This document shows, in pieces, positions 19,101 through 27,120 of a stretch of DNA of 64,000 bases. The notes below the pieces were generated by a model. It saw only the letters and a list, made by a program, of their open reading frames with translations. It was not told the DNA's origin and ran no database searches. Position 1 is the first letter of the stretch, and each line of letters opens with the position of its first letter. Source of the stretch: JABDEZ01 sp965276955 (lineage in GTDB: Bacteria; Bacteroidota; Bacteroidia; Chitinophagales; Chitinophagaceae); NCBI GenBank assembly GCA_965276955.1, contig CBDIBP010000007.1:124001-188000 (forward strand), written 5' to 3'. The position numbers and the translations under genes were made by a program.

Positions 19101-20866
19101 TTCACATCTGCTTTTACGGCTGGGTATTTACCGGTCATATCGGCGTGTGCTACCAATTTCAACCTCAGGTTATTGTCTTCAGATGCGAGGTGTACATCGC
19201 CCACCTTATGGGCCACGTTGCCATCGAAAGTAATGCTGTTATAGTTATATCCTTTTACATGCGCACTTTGCACAGCCCCTTTCAGCGAAGCCGTCATGGT
19301 ATTAATATCAAAGCTTTGACCTTTTACACTTACGTTGGCGGTCACAGTACCCATCAATGTATCCTTCTTCAGTATGTGGCCTATATTGAGGGCCATTGTT
19401 TTCACGAAGAGGTCGTAGCGCTCTTTTCCTTTACCGGGAGACATTTGCAATGTGCCCTTCACGTAAGCAATACCATCGGTACTGCCTAAAAGCAGATCAG
19501 GATAGTAATCTTTTTCTGTACCTGCTATTTTACCTGTAATGCTGAACCTATCGGGAATGCGCACTGAAGATAGCATGGCGGGTGGCACCAACGCTTCGAT
19601 ATCATTTCTTGACGACTTGAGTTTTGCAATGTTAAGGTTGTAATTTATAGCAGCAGGGTTGGGAAGGCCACCTAAACGGCCACTCAAAGCCACCTCTGTA
19701 TTACTAAGGCCAAACAGGTTGAACCGGGCTATCTGCAGGTTACTGAGCAAACCGCTTACGCCAGCATCGAGCTGCAGGTGACCTGTTCTGTATTTTTTAA
19801 ATAAGGGTTGCTTTATAAGATCAGGGGCGAACACCAGTACATCCTGCAGGCCTATGACACTCTTACTGATGTTCACATTCAGTTGCATCTGCCCCATATT
19901 CTTTTTTAACGATGCAAGCGAAGCATACCTGACCTGTATGGAATCCTGTATGACAGTATTAGGCGTTTGCAGATATAGGTGACTTAAAGTAGCACCCTGG
20001 GGCTGGTATACGAACTGTGTACGCAGCTCCTTAACATCCAAGCCGCTTTGTTCTCTTACAGATAGGTGCTTTATATTGCCCGCTATGGTATCGGACGTAT
20101 ATTTTATATCCTGCGCATTGGCCGTAAAACCTTGCACATCCAGGTGCGCATAGTCGATACCCGCTGGCTGCCGTGCCGTATTGGCATTGTCCATTTTAAA
20201 ATTCACGCCTGCCATGTCCATGCCCTTTACCAGTACATTCCAGCCCTTGATAGTGTCCATGGCTATTACAGAATCGACCGGGGCAGGAACAGTACTTTTT
20301 TTACCGAAGGCTAATTGTATACTGGTATTCTTAACTGAGAACTGCTCGAGGTTCACCAACTGGCTTACCAGATCGAACTTATTCAGCTTCAGTTGCAGAT
20401 CAGCAAGGTCGAGACTGAATAATAATTTATTGAGGTTGCTGTTGTATTTAAAACCTATCTGTTTCAGGCTCACATTATCTGCGGCCAGTGTAAACTTCGT
20501 TTGTGTAGTATCCTTTGGTTTTACCGGCAGGTATGAAGTATCCTGGCCGTAGTATGTTTGCAACCCGGCAACCGTTAGATCCTTTACATGAAAATTCATG
20601 TGCTTCAGGTCTATATCCTTCAGCTTTAGCTCCAGGTGCTGCAGGTCTATCGCCAGTTTCATACCACCTGTAGCATCATCTACACGGGCATGTATATCAT
20701 CAAGCACTACACGGTCCACATTTATCTTCATCCCGGAAGATGCAGTATCGGTCTTCTTTGGCTTCGCCTCGGGGGGCGGCGGGTTTATTACCCACGAAAG
20801 CTGTAATGATGTAAGTGAAGTTGTAATTAGTATCGGGAAGGTTGCGGTATATATGGCTATGTACAT
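16130..20866 (-). CDS. tamB: TamB-like translocation/assembly protein, main C-terminal frame (gene frameshifted)
   Basis: This frame holds nearly all of a very long TamB/DUF490 protein. It is a repetitive beta-rich groove of many 20-40-residue units, and the C-terminal DUF490 domain lies at about the last 400 residues (ITAIYEADAAPYD, GSILTPTLTFDI, LNLAASKRLLNDRLKLTIG). TamB spans the periplasm and works with an Omp85 partner, here the TamL-like gene 12 bases downstream. The true gene begins at 21188 in another frame; the two frames join at a run of six C (minus strand, 20776-20771). The first ~30 residues of this frame, before about 20776, are out-of-frame translation. Joined, the product would be about 1685 residues, normal for Bacteroidota. 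Confidence 0.85.
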   Translation of the reverse strand: MYIAIYTATFPILITTSLTSLQLSWVINPPPPEAKPKKTDTASSGMKINVDRVVLDDIHARVDDATGGMKLAIDLQHLELKLKDIDLKHMNFHVKDLTVAGLQTYYGQDTSYLPVKPKDTTQTKFTLAADNVSLKQIGFKYNSNLNKLLFSLDLADLQLKLNKFDLVSQLVNLEQFSVKNTSIQLAFGKKSTVPAPVDSVIAMDTIKGWNVLVKGMDMAGVNFKMDNANTARQPAGIDYAHLDVQGFTANAQDIKYTSDTIAGNIKHLSVREQSGLDVKELRTQFVYQPQGATLSHLYLQTPNTVIQDSIQVRYASLASLKKNMGQMQLNVNISKSVIGLQDVLVFAPDLIKQPLFKKYRTGHLQLDAGVSGLLSNLQIARFNLFGLSNTEVALSGRLGGLPNPAAINYNLNIAKLKSSRNDIEALVPPAMLSSVRIPDRFSITGKIAGTEKDYYPDLLLGSTDGIAYVKGTLQMSPGKGKERYDLFVKTMALNIGHILKKDTLMGTVTANVSVKGQSFDINTMTASLKGAVQSAHVKGYNYNSITFDGNVAHKVGDVHLASEDNNLRLKLVAHADMTGKYPAVKADVNIDSADLQAMKLYSNELKLRGDIQANFPELNPDYPKGELVWKQPVIVANGQRYLMDSLYILSRPSVDTGQYIIANLDVLQAVIMGKTPLTKIGAIVQDHLNRHYNVPVSDSAKQSLALTAKTKSIDTSKNTPADYNLIFTAHIQDRPLLHSLLPGLTSLDTIHIDGSLSPRILTLNATLPEVIYGTNTIEKGVVKVNGTDSAFTYKATVDKITASQFALWYANIHGTLDQNTITTNISLSDSVKKERFAMVASLQNVGDSQVIQLQPGLKLNYQSWSVTEPNRIELSKAGMYISNLNLSNNNQYIKVNSNQPVPNSPLKVDISNFLLANITEMISRDTSLANGILGGNITIQKLKPTPIMSGDLQIQNLSVLGDTIGNISVQVNNQDGNAFDTKLAIKGNGNDVSLNGKYYMQPVNGNSFDFALALNALSLASIQGVTMNQLRNSSGFIRGNLQVKGTVADPLITGELRTDNLAATVSTLNAYFKLPAEKITFTTSGIAFNDFKVLDSLGNKATVNGTVGTQDLKNLQLNLQLNAKNWRALHSTAKDNKVFYGDLLLTTNLNVKGTPSSPQLDGSLAILKGTNMTVVMPESDPGLVSSDGIVEFVDVKNPDRYKLLVPKPKKDSTKIKVAAGSNINVNISIAKEAAFNVIIDQASGDFLSVKGNASLNAAITPGGAFGLTGNYELNEGAYQLNYNFIKRKFLIQKGSSVIFAGDPTQAVADITAIYEADAAPYDLMQNETTDQSQLVYYKQNLPFNVAMHIKGSILTPTLTFDIILPSNKVYPLSADQIELIQGKLNQIRTDTSELNKQVFALLILSRFVADDPFQNGAATSTAFAAKQSASRFIGEQLNQFAQHLIKGVDLSVDLASTEDYTTGSLRDRTDLNLAASKRLLNDRLKLTIGNDFELEGPQTTNSDQNNLIPSNLAVDYLLTPGGEYSLRAYRKNYNEGIIEGYVTETGIDFILSLDYNHFKNVINRKKNHKKEQTNGITQ

Positions 20867-21188
20867 TCTGCAACACCAGCTGGTTCACATCCACTTCTTT
20901 GCGTATCAGTTTTAGCATGTCCAGGTCCACCTTCAGCTTGCCGGCATACAGTAGTGTGTCGTTCTTCTGATCTTTAAGCAGTACACCCTCCAGCACAATG
21001 TACTTGGGTAAACCATATCCAAGTTTTGCAATGGTAACTTCTGTCTTCAGTTTGCCGCGCAGGAAAGCCTGTGCACGAGTGCGCACAAAATTTTGTCCCG
21101 ACCCAGTATTGAGCCAAACAACGATAGCTATGACCAGTAAGAGGTTAATACCTATACCGTATAGAAATATTTTAAAAACTTTGCGCAT
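20700..21188 (-). CDS. tamB: TamB-like protein, N-terminal frame (upstream part of the frameshifted gene)
   Basis: This is the true 5' end of tamB: MRKVFKIFLYGIGINLLLVIAIVVWL is the usual single membrane anchor, followed by the start of the beta-rich repeat (FLRGKLKTEVTIAKLGYGLPKYIVLEGV), as in TamB proteins of this phylum. Good sequence runs to about residue 138 (FVGNKPAA), where it reaches a C6 run; beyond it the reading frame gives unrelated residues and soon stops at 20700. Removing one C restores the frame into PEAKPKKTD and the main part of the protein. Either the assembly has one extra base or the gene is truly broken. Confidence 0.8.
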   Translation of the reverse strand: MRKVFKIFLYGIGINLLLVIAIVVWLNTGSGQNFVRTRAQAFLRGKLKTEVTIAKLGYGLPKYIVLEGVLLKDQKNDTLLYAGKLKVDLDMLKLIRKEVDVNQLVLQNVHSHIYRNLPDTNYNFTYIITAFVGNKPAAPRGEAKEDRYCIFRDEDKCGPCSA

Positions 21189-21261
21189 GCTTAAACCTTA
21201 CTTATAAAAATTGTACCCGGTGTATTAATGTATTGGTTATCATCTCAAAAATTCATTCTTT

Positions 21262-21304
21262 AAAAAAAAGGCAATATTTACGGTCCATGATCGTAAATAT
21301 TGCC
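21262..21304 (-). terminator. Intrinsic terminator
   Basis: A perfect 13-bp stem, GGCAATATTTACG (21270-21282) with CGTAAATATTGCC (21292-21304), is followed on the minus strand by eight T. It lies 39 bases past the stop of the secreted protein gene at 21343 and isolates it from tamB. Confidence 0.85.
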
Positions 21305-21342
21305 CTGGGTGTATCAGGTAAGGGGCTTACCTGGTGACGATA

Positions 21343-21747
21343 CTAATAATTTTTAGCAAATATGTTCAACTGCTCTTTCACTTCGTTACGGTTCAAGGGG
21401 AGATTTTTAGACAGGTCTACTAATTTGAGATATGAATTTTGTTCAGCAGCATACCTTTTGTATGCATTAGGTTTTTCGCCTTCATATACAGTACGAAGGG
21501 CATTTTTGCTATCTACGAGATGTTGCTGCATAAAAACCTGAATACCTGAATATATATCCTGTGCCTTGGTAATGTCGCTTTGGGCAAGGGTAGCGTCCAG
21601 TTCAGCTATTCTTTTACTAAATGAGGCTTTATCGGTAATAACATTGGCTTTTGCTTCAAGTGCAGCTTTTTCAGGAGAAACAGCCTGGGCAAATGTAACG
21701 TTGGCAGAAGATAGGGCTATACAGCATAGCAAGAGAAAACGTTTCAT
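21343..21747 (-). CDS. Small secreted hypothetical protein
   Basis: A 134-residue protein with a signal peptide (MKRFLLLCCIALSSANVTFAQ). The mature part is helical and charged, with two long amphipathic helices (SFSKRIAELDATLAQSD, KAQDIYSGIQVFMQQHL) and a C-terminal KEQLNIFAKNY. I recognise no family. It follows the UbiD-type decarboxylase by 42 bases on the same strand and is closed by a strong terminator, so it may be the last gene of that unit. Confidence 0.7.
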   Translation of the reverse strand: MKRFLLLCCIALSSANVTFAQAVSPEKAALEAKANVITDKASFSKRIAELDATLAQSDITKAQDIYSGIQVFMQQHLVDSKNALRTVYEGEKPNAYKRYAAEQNSYLKLVDLSKNLPLNRNEVKEQLNIFAKNY

Positions 21748-21789
21748 GATATTGTTTTTTTTAAAGATAAGGAATTATATATAAAAATG

Positions 21790-23700
21790 CTACTCCATGT
21801 CCAGTACAGATGCTTCCTCACCATACAGCTGCCCCTTGTGTTGCAGCGATGGTGACGGAATAAATGGGCCAAGGCCCAGCGTATCCCATTTCTCATCTAT
21901 AGTTTTTATAGTTTTATCGTCTGCAACTATTATGTTGGGCCATGGACGGTCAAAATCATCGAGATCTTTTGTTTTCCGGGTACCATCCAGCCCAAGTATA
22001 TTCTTATCAGTGCCACCGTAAGAATGGTCGCGTTTAGGATCCAGGTTGTTGCAAAAGCGCCACAAAGCAACGGGTATATTATCCACACTCACATTGGCCT
22101 CTACATACATTATCACTTTTATACCTGCCATTGCTGGCGATTTGCACAGTTCCTGATGCAACTGCTCTACGTGATGCTTATGGTCTTTTTTTACAGATAC
22201 CAGCAATACTGCTATCTGCCACTCGCGAGCCATCTTATCATTTATACCCTTTATTTCAGGGTGGCTTTCCATCAGCGTTGCTACGGAGAACTGTGGCGAT
22301 ATAGTAAAAGGCTGCAGCGGACGGGATATTTCCTCTTCCTGTTTGCGCGTGCCATCTATACACATTTTGCCGCCAAAGCCCAGCTTGGAACAGCTATGGT
22401 CCAGCACATCCATTGGTCCCTGGCTAAAGTATATATCAGTATCGGGGTTCGTGTTGTCGCACACGTACCGCGCCAGGGCCTTGTAGTCCTCTATCCGCAC
22501 ATTGCCATCTGTGAGTACCAGTATCTTGTTGAACATCATTTGCCCGGCACCCCACATAGCATTCATTACCTTGGCGCCCTGCCCTGCATATTCTTTTTGT
22601 ATGCTGGCTATAACCAGGTTGTGAAACACCCCTTCTATAGGCATGTGCATATCTTTGATCTCAGGCACCATGGTCATTTTTATTGGCGCCAGGAATATAC
22701 GCTCTGTAGCCTTGCCCAGCCATGCATCCTCCTGCGGCGGTATGCCCACAATGGTGCTCGGGTACACCGCATCTTTACGGTGGGTGATGGCCGTAATATG
22801 GAATTTAGGATACCAATCGGGCAGGGAATAATAGCCGGTATGGTCGCCAAATGGGCCTTCCCATATCATATCCTCATTGGTATCTACATAACCCTCGATC
22901 ACAAAATCTGCATCGGCAGGCACTTCCACATCGGGCTGGGTAATGCACTTTACCAGTTCTACGCGTTTTTTGCGCAGGAAGCCGGCCAGCATGTACTCAT
23001 CCACATTCTCTGGTAATGGCGCAGTGGCAGAATATGCATATACAGGATCGCCACCCAAGGCTACGGCCACAGGCATGCGCAAGCCTAATTTCTTGTATTC
23101 ATTAAAGTGCTTGGCCGAGACCTTGTGCTTGTGCCAGTGCAGCGCAGTCATATCGGGCGCAAAGACCTGCATACGGTACATGCCTATATTACGGTTGCCA
23201 TTGACAGGATCCTTGGTATGTACCGATGGGAGTGTAAGGAACCGACCACCGTCCTTAGGCCAGCAAAGCATTACGGGCAGCTTAGACAGGTCGGGCTTGT
23301 CCATTACTACTTCCTGGCAAGCGCCACGGCCTTTGATGACGCGCGGCATGTACGAAGCGAACTTGCCCAGCTGCGGCAGCATGGCTATTTTCTCCATGAT
23401 GTTGTTCTTAGGCTCTGTGAGCCGTTTGAACAGTTTTTCTATATCAGATGCTACATCGTCGAGCCTGTCTACACCAATAGCCAGCGCCATACGACGTTCA
23501 CTGCCATAAGCGTTGATCAACAAGGGGAAATCTGTACCAGTATTCTCAAAGAGCAGGGCTTTGTTCCTGTCTGGTGTTTTGGAGATCCTATCTGTAATTT
23601 CAGCTATCTCTAATACAGGATCAACGAAGGTTTTGATCCGCACCAATTCCTTTTCCTGCTCCAATACTTCAATGAATGCGCTAAGCGACCTGTAAGCCAT
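21790..23700 (-). CDS. UbiD family decarboxylase (menaquinone-type)
   Basis: A 636-residue member of the prenylated-FMN-dependent UbiD decarboxylases. Family blocks are visible: an N-terminal RSLSAFIEVLEQEKELVRI, the RNIGMYRMQVF segment in the FMN-binding core, EGPFGDHTGYYS with acidic active-site residues, and MWGAGQMMFNK near the C-terminal third. The length and the long C-terminal extension fit the form annotated as menaquinone biosynthesis decarboxylase in Bacteroidota, where menaquinone is the respiratory quinone. No other men or mqn gene is nearby, so the substrate is an inference. Its -7 box is at 23740-23747. Confidence 0.88.
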   Translation of the reverse strand: MAYRSLSAFIEVLEQEKELVRIKTFVDPVLEIAEITDRISKTPDRNKALLFENTGTDFPLLINAYGSERRMALAIGVDRLDDVASDIEKLFKRLTEPKNNIMEKIAMLPQLGKFASYMPRVIKGRGACQEVVMDKPDLSKLPVMLCWPKDGGRFLTLPSVHTKDPVNGNRNIGMYRMQVFAPDMTALHWHKHKVSAKHFNEYKKLGLRMPVAVALGGDPVYAYSATAPLPENVDEYMLAGFLRKKRVELVKCITQPDVEVPADADFVIEGYVDTNEDMIWEGPFGDHTGYYSLPDWYPKFHITAITHRKDAVYPSTIVGIPPQEDAWLGKATERIFLAPIKMTMVPEIKDMHMPIEGVFHNLVIASIQKEYAGQGAKVMNAMWGAGQMMFNKILVLTDGNVRIEDYKALARYVCDNTNPDTDIYFSQGPMDVLDHSCSKLGFGGKMCIDGTRKQEEEISRPLQPFTISPQFSVATLMESHPEIKGINDKMAREWQIAVLLVSVKKDHKHHVEQLHQELCKSPAMAGIKVIMYVEANVSVDNIPVALWRFCNNLDPKRDHSYGGTDKNILGLDGTRKTKDLDDFDRPWPNIIVADDKTIKTIDEKWDTLGLGPFIPSPSLQHKGQLYGEEASVLDME

Positions 23701-23739
23701 ATACTATATCTTATATATACTGCAAAAAATACCTGTAAG

Positions 23740-23770
23740 CAAAGTTAATGATGCAGGCATATCAAAACAA
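23740..23770 (-). promoter_or_regulatory. Promoter of the UbiD-type gene
   Basis: TAACTTTG (minus, 23747-23740) matches the Bacteroidota -7 consensus, with TTG (23770-23768) 20 bases upstream, and lies 39 bases before the start codon at 23700. Confidence 0.5.
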
Positions 23771-23851
23771 TGTGTAATTGTACCGATTTTCATTTGAAAT
23801 ACAATATTTCCATTACAAATAGGCACCTCTTAAATTCATATTTTTGCCTTT

Positions 23852-24562
23852 ATGAATAAAAAGCAGGGTGCCAAAAATGGTGCCACCTCTGTTTCCATAG
23901 TTAAGCCTGCCTTGTTTGCTTTGCTTGCCACCATTGCCGTTTACATATACATGCACCGCGCGCCGGGAAGGCTGGCGAACCAGGATGTAATAGACCAGCG
24001 TACCCATAGCGGTACCGACCCGTGGAACAAACACGCAGTAGACAGCGCTATAAGCCTGCTACAAACCGGCGACCTGGTACTGCGCAACGGCATAGACGCC
24101 ACCAGCGACCTGCTGCGCCAGATGAACCAGACCGACAAGACCTACAGCCACTGCGGGCTGGTAGTAGTAGAGCACGGCTACCCTTTTGTGTACCATAGCA
24201 TTGGCGGGGAAGACAATCCTAATGACTGCATGCGCAGGGACTCTGCCAGTATTTTCTTTTCGCCATATAACAACCTGAACTTTGGGATAGTGCGGTATGA
24301 TATGGATAGTACTGCGAAAAACAAAATGAAGGAAATAATATGGACATACTACAAACAGAAGGTGAAGTTCGACATGGACTTTGACCTTAAAACGGATGAC
24401 CGGCTGTACTGTGCCGAATTTGTATACAAGACGCTGAACAAGGCTACCGGGGACAGTACTTATATAAAACCTACACATGTAATGGGATACACGTTTGCCG
24501 GAACGGACGACCTGTTCGTGAACCGGCACGCGCACCTGGTTTGGCAAGTGAAATTTAAATAA
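23852..24562 (+). CDS. YiiX/YebB-like permuted NlpC/P60 cysteine hydrolase
   Basis: A 236-residue membrane-anchored or exported enzyme. One hydrophobic segment (about 16-34) is followed by a domain with the permuted papain-like layout: LLQTGDLVLRN at the start, the catalytic His in YSHCGLVV and the catalytic Cys in DRLYCAEFVYK. Relatives are amidases or peptidases of cell-wall or lipid substrates; the true substrate is unknown. A perfect -7 box TATTTTTG (23839-23846) ends only 5 bases before the ATG. The promoter for the next gene lies in its last codons. Confidence 0.85.
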   Translation: MNKKQGAKNGATSVSIVKPALFALLATIAVYIYMHRAPGRLANQDVIDQRTHSGTDPWNKHAVDSAISLLQTGDLVLRNGIDATSDLLRQMNQTDKTYSHCGLVVVEHGYPFVYHSIGGEDNPNDCMRRDSASIFFSPYNNLNFGIVRYDMDSTAKNKMKEIIWTYYKQKVKFDMDFDLKTDDRLYCAEFVYKTLNKATGDSTYIKPTHVMGYTFAGTDDLFVNRHAHLVWQVKFK

Positions 24563-24570
24563 TACCTTTG
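24540..24570 (+). promoter_or_regulatory. Promoter of the small lipoprotein gene
   Basis: TTTG (24540-24543), a 19-base spacer and TACCTTTG (24563-24570) match the Bacteroidota -33/-7 arrangement exactly. The start codon of the lipoprotein gene is 28 bases downstream. The -33 box lies inside the 3' end of the YiiX-like gene. Confidence 0.55.
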
Positions 24571-24598
24571 GCAAACCAAAAATAAACAAAGCACACTA

Positions 24599-25075
24599 AT
24601 GAGAAGAATAGCTTGTACAATGGTCGCGGCAGTACTCCTGGCCTTTACCCTGCAAAGTTGCAACACTAACTCTGCAAAAGGAGTTGCCGGCAAATGGCTG
24701 ACCTCTTTTTATCACATGGATTTTGATGGCGCCATGAAGCTATCTACAGACGATACCAAGAAGATGCTGGGTATGCTGCAGCAAATAATGCCTGCCTATA
24801 TGCCAGACTCCACAAAAGCACAGTTGAAGAACATTAAGATAGATGTAAAGTCAGTGGTAGAAAAAGGTGACGCAGCTACTGCCACTTACGTGACCAGCGA
24901 CAACCCTAAAGACCAAACGCTGCACCTGGTTAAGCAAAACGGAAAGTGGCTAGTGCAAAGCAGCAAGGAAGACCTGAGCGGCCAAAGCCAGCAAGGCGGC
25001 GACCAACCTGCAGGCCCCACTGACAGCACAGCTATGCCACCTGCTACGGTAGATACATCTGCGGCGCCTAAGTAA
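24599..25075 (+). CDS. Small lipoprotein, DUF4878-like
   Basis: A 158-residue lipoprotein: signal peptide with a lipobox ending at Cys21 (FTLQSC). Residues ~27-125 have the NTF2-like pattern of DUF4878 (AGKWLTSFYHMDFDGAMKLSTDD ... HLVKQNGKWLVQSSKED). The last 30 residues are a low-complexity Gln/Pro/Ser/Thr tail. Members bind small ligands or are of unknown function. It has its own promoter and terminator, so it is probably expressed alone although the YiiX-like gene ends 36 bases upstream. Confidence 0.75.
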   Translation: MRRIACTMVAAVLLAFTLQSCNTNSAKGVAGKWLTSFYHMDFDGAMKLSTDDTKKMLGMLQQIMPAYMPDSTKAQLKNIKIDVKSVVEKGDAATATYVTSDNPKDQTLHLVKQNGKWLVQSSKEDLSGQSQQGGDQPAGPTDSTAMPPATVDTSAAPK

Positions 25076-25100
25076 CAAGCAATAAATAATTTATACCCTG

Positions 25101-25130
25101 GAGGCTACCTTATGGTAGCCTTTCTTTTTT
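25101..25130 (+). terminator. Intrinsic terminator
   Basis: An 8-bp stem AGGCTACC (25102-25109) with GGTAGCCT (25114-25121) and a 4-base loop, followed by a T-rich run. It closes the lipoprotein gene, 26 bases after its stop. Confidence 0.85.
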
Positions 25131-25144
25131 ATCTTTAATGACAT

Positions 25145-26398
25145 ATGCTTAATTACATCTGGGCGGCATTTTTCCTTATAGGGTTCTTGGTGGCACTGAT
25201 ACAGGTCATCTTCTTTGGGCAGACACACCTGCTTGCAGATATGATGAACAACTTGTTTGACAGCGCGAAGAACGGCTTTGAAATATCGCTGGGACTGACC
25301 GCCATGATGTCTTTGTGGCTGGGCATCATGAATATTGGAGAGAAGGCGGGCGTGATACGCGTATTTTCAAGGGCGGTGGCGCCATTCTTCAGAACATTGT
25401 TCAAGAACATACCCAAGGACAGCCCCGCCTATGGCAATATCATGATGAACTTTAGCGCCAACATGCTGGGGCTGGACAATGCATCGACCCCGCTGGGCCT
25501 TAAGGCCATGAACGACCTGCAAGAGCTGAACCCGGATAAGGAAACTGCAAGCAATGACCAGATCATGTTCCTTGTGCTGAATACGGCGGGCATCACGCTG
25601 ATACCTACATCGGTAATAGCTATGCGGCAAACCATAGCGCTGGAACAGCATGTGGCCAACTTCAATGCGGCCGATATCTTCTTGCCTACGCTTATAGCCA
25701 CGTTCATCGCTTTTATATCTGGGATGATCATTGTGGCCATTTACCAGCGCATCAATCTTTTTCGCCTGCCGGTGTTGTTGTTCGTAGGTGGGTTCACTGC
25801 TTTTATCTTTTTGTTGTTCCGTTTGTTATCGGGTTTGCCTGCAGAGCAGGTGAACAATATGATGGGCGCCATTGGCAGCGGTGTGATACTGAGTATCATC
25901 ATCCTATTTATAACTGCCGGCATTGTAAAAAAACAAAAGGTGTACGACCACTTTATTGATGGCGCTAAAGAAGGTTTCCAGGTTGCGGTACGCATCATAC
26001 CCTACCTTATCGCTATGCTTGCAGGTATCAGCATATTCCGCACGTCAGGGTGTATGGATTTTGTGGTGAATGGTATAGGCCATATGGCCGGGGCTGTAGG
26101 CTTGCCTACCGACTTTGTGCCTGCACTGCCCGTGGCCATAATGAAACCACTAAGCGGTAGCGGTGCACGCGGCATGATGGTAGATGTGATGCGACATTAT
26201 GGCGTGGCCTCGTTCCAGGGGAAACTGGCAGCTATTATACAAGGCTCTACGGAAACTACTTTCTATGTACTGGCGGTATACTTTGGCAGCGTGCAGATAA
26301 AGAATACACGCCACGCTGTGGTATGCGGCCTGCTTGCCGATATGATGGGCCTTATTGGGGCTATCGTAGTGGGCTATATCTTCTTTCACCACGCATAG
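25145..26398 (+). CDS. SpmA-SpmB fusion (nucleoside-recognition/gate domain membrane protein)
   Basis: A 417-residue polytopic membrane protein with about eight to ten hydrophobic segments. The N-terminal half (residues ~45-200) has the gate-domain pattern of SpmA (NGFEISLGLTAMMSLWLGIMNIGEKAG, FSANMLGLDNASTPLGLKAM, LVLNTAGITLIPTSVIA). The C-terminal half (about 275-415) has the matching SpmB features (GAKEGFQVAVRIIPYLIAMLAG, KPLSGSGARGMM, GSTETTFYVLAVYFG). In Bacillus these are two separate spore-maturation proteins. Here they are fused in a lineage not known to sporulate, so the name says nothing about the role; transport of a small solute is possible. It converges on the LOG-family gene with a 3-base gap. 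Confidence 0.9.
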   Translation: MLNYIWAAFFLIGFLVALIQVIFFGQTHLLADMMNNLFDSAKNGFEISLGLTAMMSLWLGIMNIGEKAGVIRVFSRAVAPFFRTLFKNIPKDSPAYGNIMMNFSANMLGLDNASTPLGLKAMNDLQELNPDKETASNDQIMFLVLNTAGITLIPTSVIAMRQTIALEQHVANFNAADIFLPTLIATFIAFISGMIIVAIYQRINLFRLPVLLFVGGFTAFIFLLFRLLSGLPAEQVNNMMGAIGSGVILSIIILFITAGIVKKQKVYDHFIDGAKEGFQVAVRIIPYLIAMLAGISIFRTSGCMDFVVNGIGHMAGAVGLPTDFVPALPVAIMKPLSGSGARGMMVDVMRHYGVASFQGKLAAIIQGSTETTFYVLAVYFGSVQIKNTRHAVVCGLLADMMGLIGAIVVGYIFFHHA

Positions 26399-26401
26399 GC
26401 A

Positions 26402-26986
26402 CTATGTAGTTTGGGTAGTGAGCCACTCTGGTACAGAGGGTGCCTCATATTGCTCCATCATAGTCAGCAGTTCTTCCATATCATCGCTGATGAGCAGCAT
26501 TTTTGCAGTACTTTCTTTCAGGAAGCCTTCTGTTACCATGTTATCGCACAGCGCAGCAAGGCTATCATAAAATCCATTGATGTTCAGCAAGCCAATAGGC
26601 TTGTGGTGCAGGCCCAGCTGCCCCCAGGTAAGCATTTCGAACAGTTCTTCCATAGTGCCCCAACCTCCGGGAAGTGTGAGTACCGCATCGCTGAGCTCGT
26701 GCATTTTCAGCTTGCGCTCGTGCATGTTGTCTACCGTTACCAAGTTGGTAAGTTCTGTATGCACTATCTCTTTTGTCTTCAGAAAGCCAGGTATCACTCC
26801 TGTGACTTGACCTCCATTATTTAACGCGCCATTTGCAAGCGCACCCATTATCCCACTTTTAGAGCCACCGTAAATGATGGAAATGTTTCTCTGGGCAAGG
26901 GTGACCCCTACCTCGCGGGCAATGTCAGTATATATCTCGTTATATCCCTCAGAGGCACCGCAAAAAACTACTATACTTTTTATCAT
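26402..26986 (-). CDS. LOG family protein (TIGR00730, Rossmann fold)
   Basis: A 194-residue cytoplasmic protein of the LOG (lonely guy) family, whose characterised members are phosphoribohydrolases that release a base from nucleotide 5'-monophosphates, including cytokinin nucleotides. The signature PGGWGTMEELFE is at residues 106-117, and the second binding block ERKLKMHELSDA at 90-101. The N-terminal VVFCGASEG and IIYGGSKSGIMGALA blocks form the Rossmann core. The in vivo substrate in this organism is not known. Confidence 0.93.
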   Translation of the reverse strand: MIKSIVVFCGASEGYNEIYTDIAREVGVTLAQRNISIIYGGSKSGIMGALANGALNNGGQVTGVIPGFLKTKEIVHTELTNLVTVDNMHERKLKMHELSDAVLTLPGGWGTMEELFEMLTWGQLGLHHKPIGLLNINGFYDSLAALCDNMVTEGFLKESTAKMLLISDDMEELLTMMEQYEAPSVPEWLTTQTT

Positions 26987-27120
26987 ATGCTATATATACT
27001 GTTAAAGATAAGATCATTGCAGGATGATGTTCTTTTAATTTTCGGTTAACATCTTAAAATTAAAAAACAGAAAGATCTGACAAATTATTTTTCTATATTT
27101 TGTTGCTCATGTCGTACATA

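Noticed and set aside
20766..20790. Programmed frameshift signal in tamB
   Set aside because: A C6 run can slip, but no stimulatory structure or conserved signal is recognised; an extra base is the simpler reading until reads are checked.
22024..23016. Plus-strand open frame of 330 codons
   Set aside because: Opposite the UbiD-type gene; His/Tyr/Cys-rich shadow with no family pattern.
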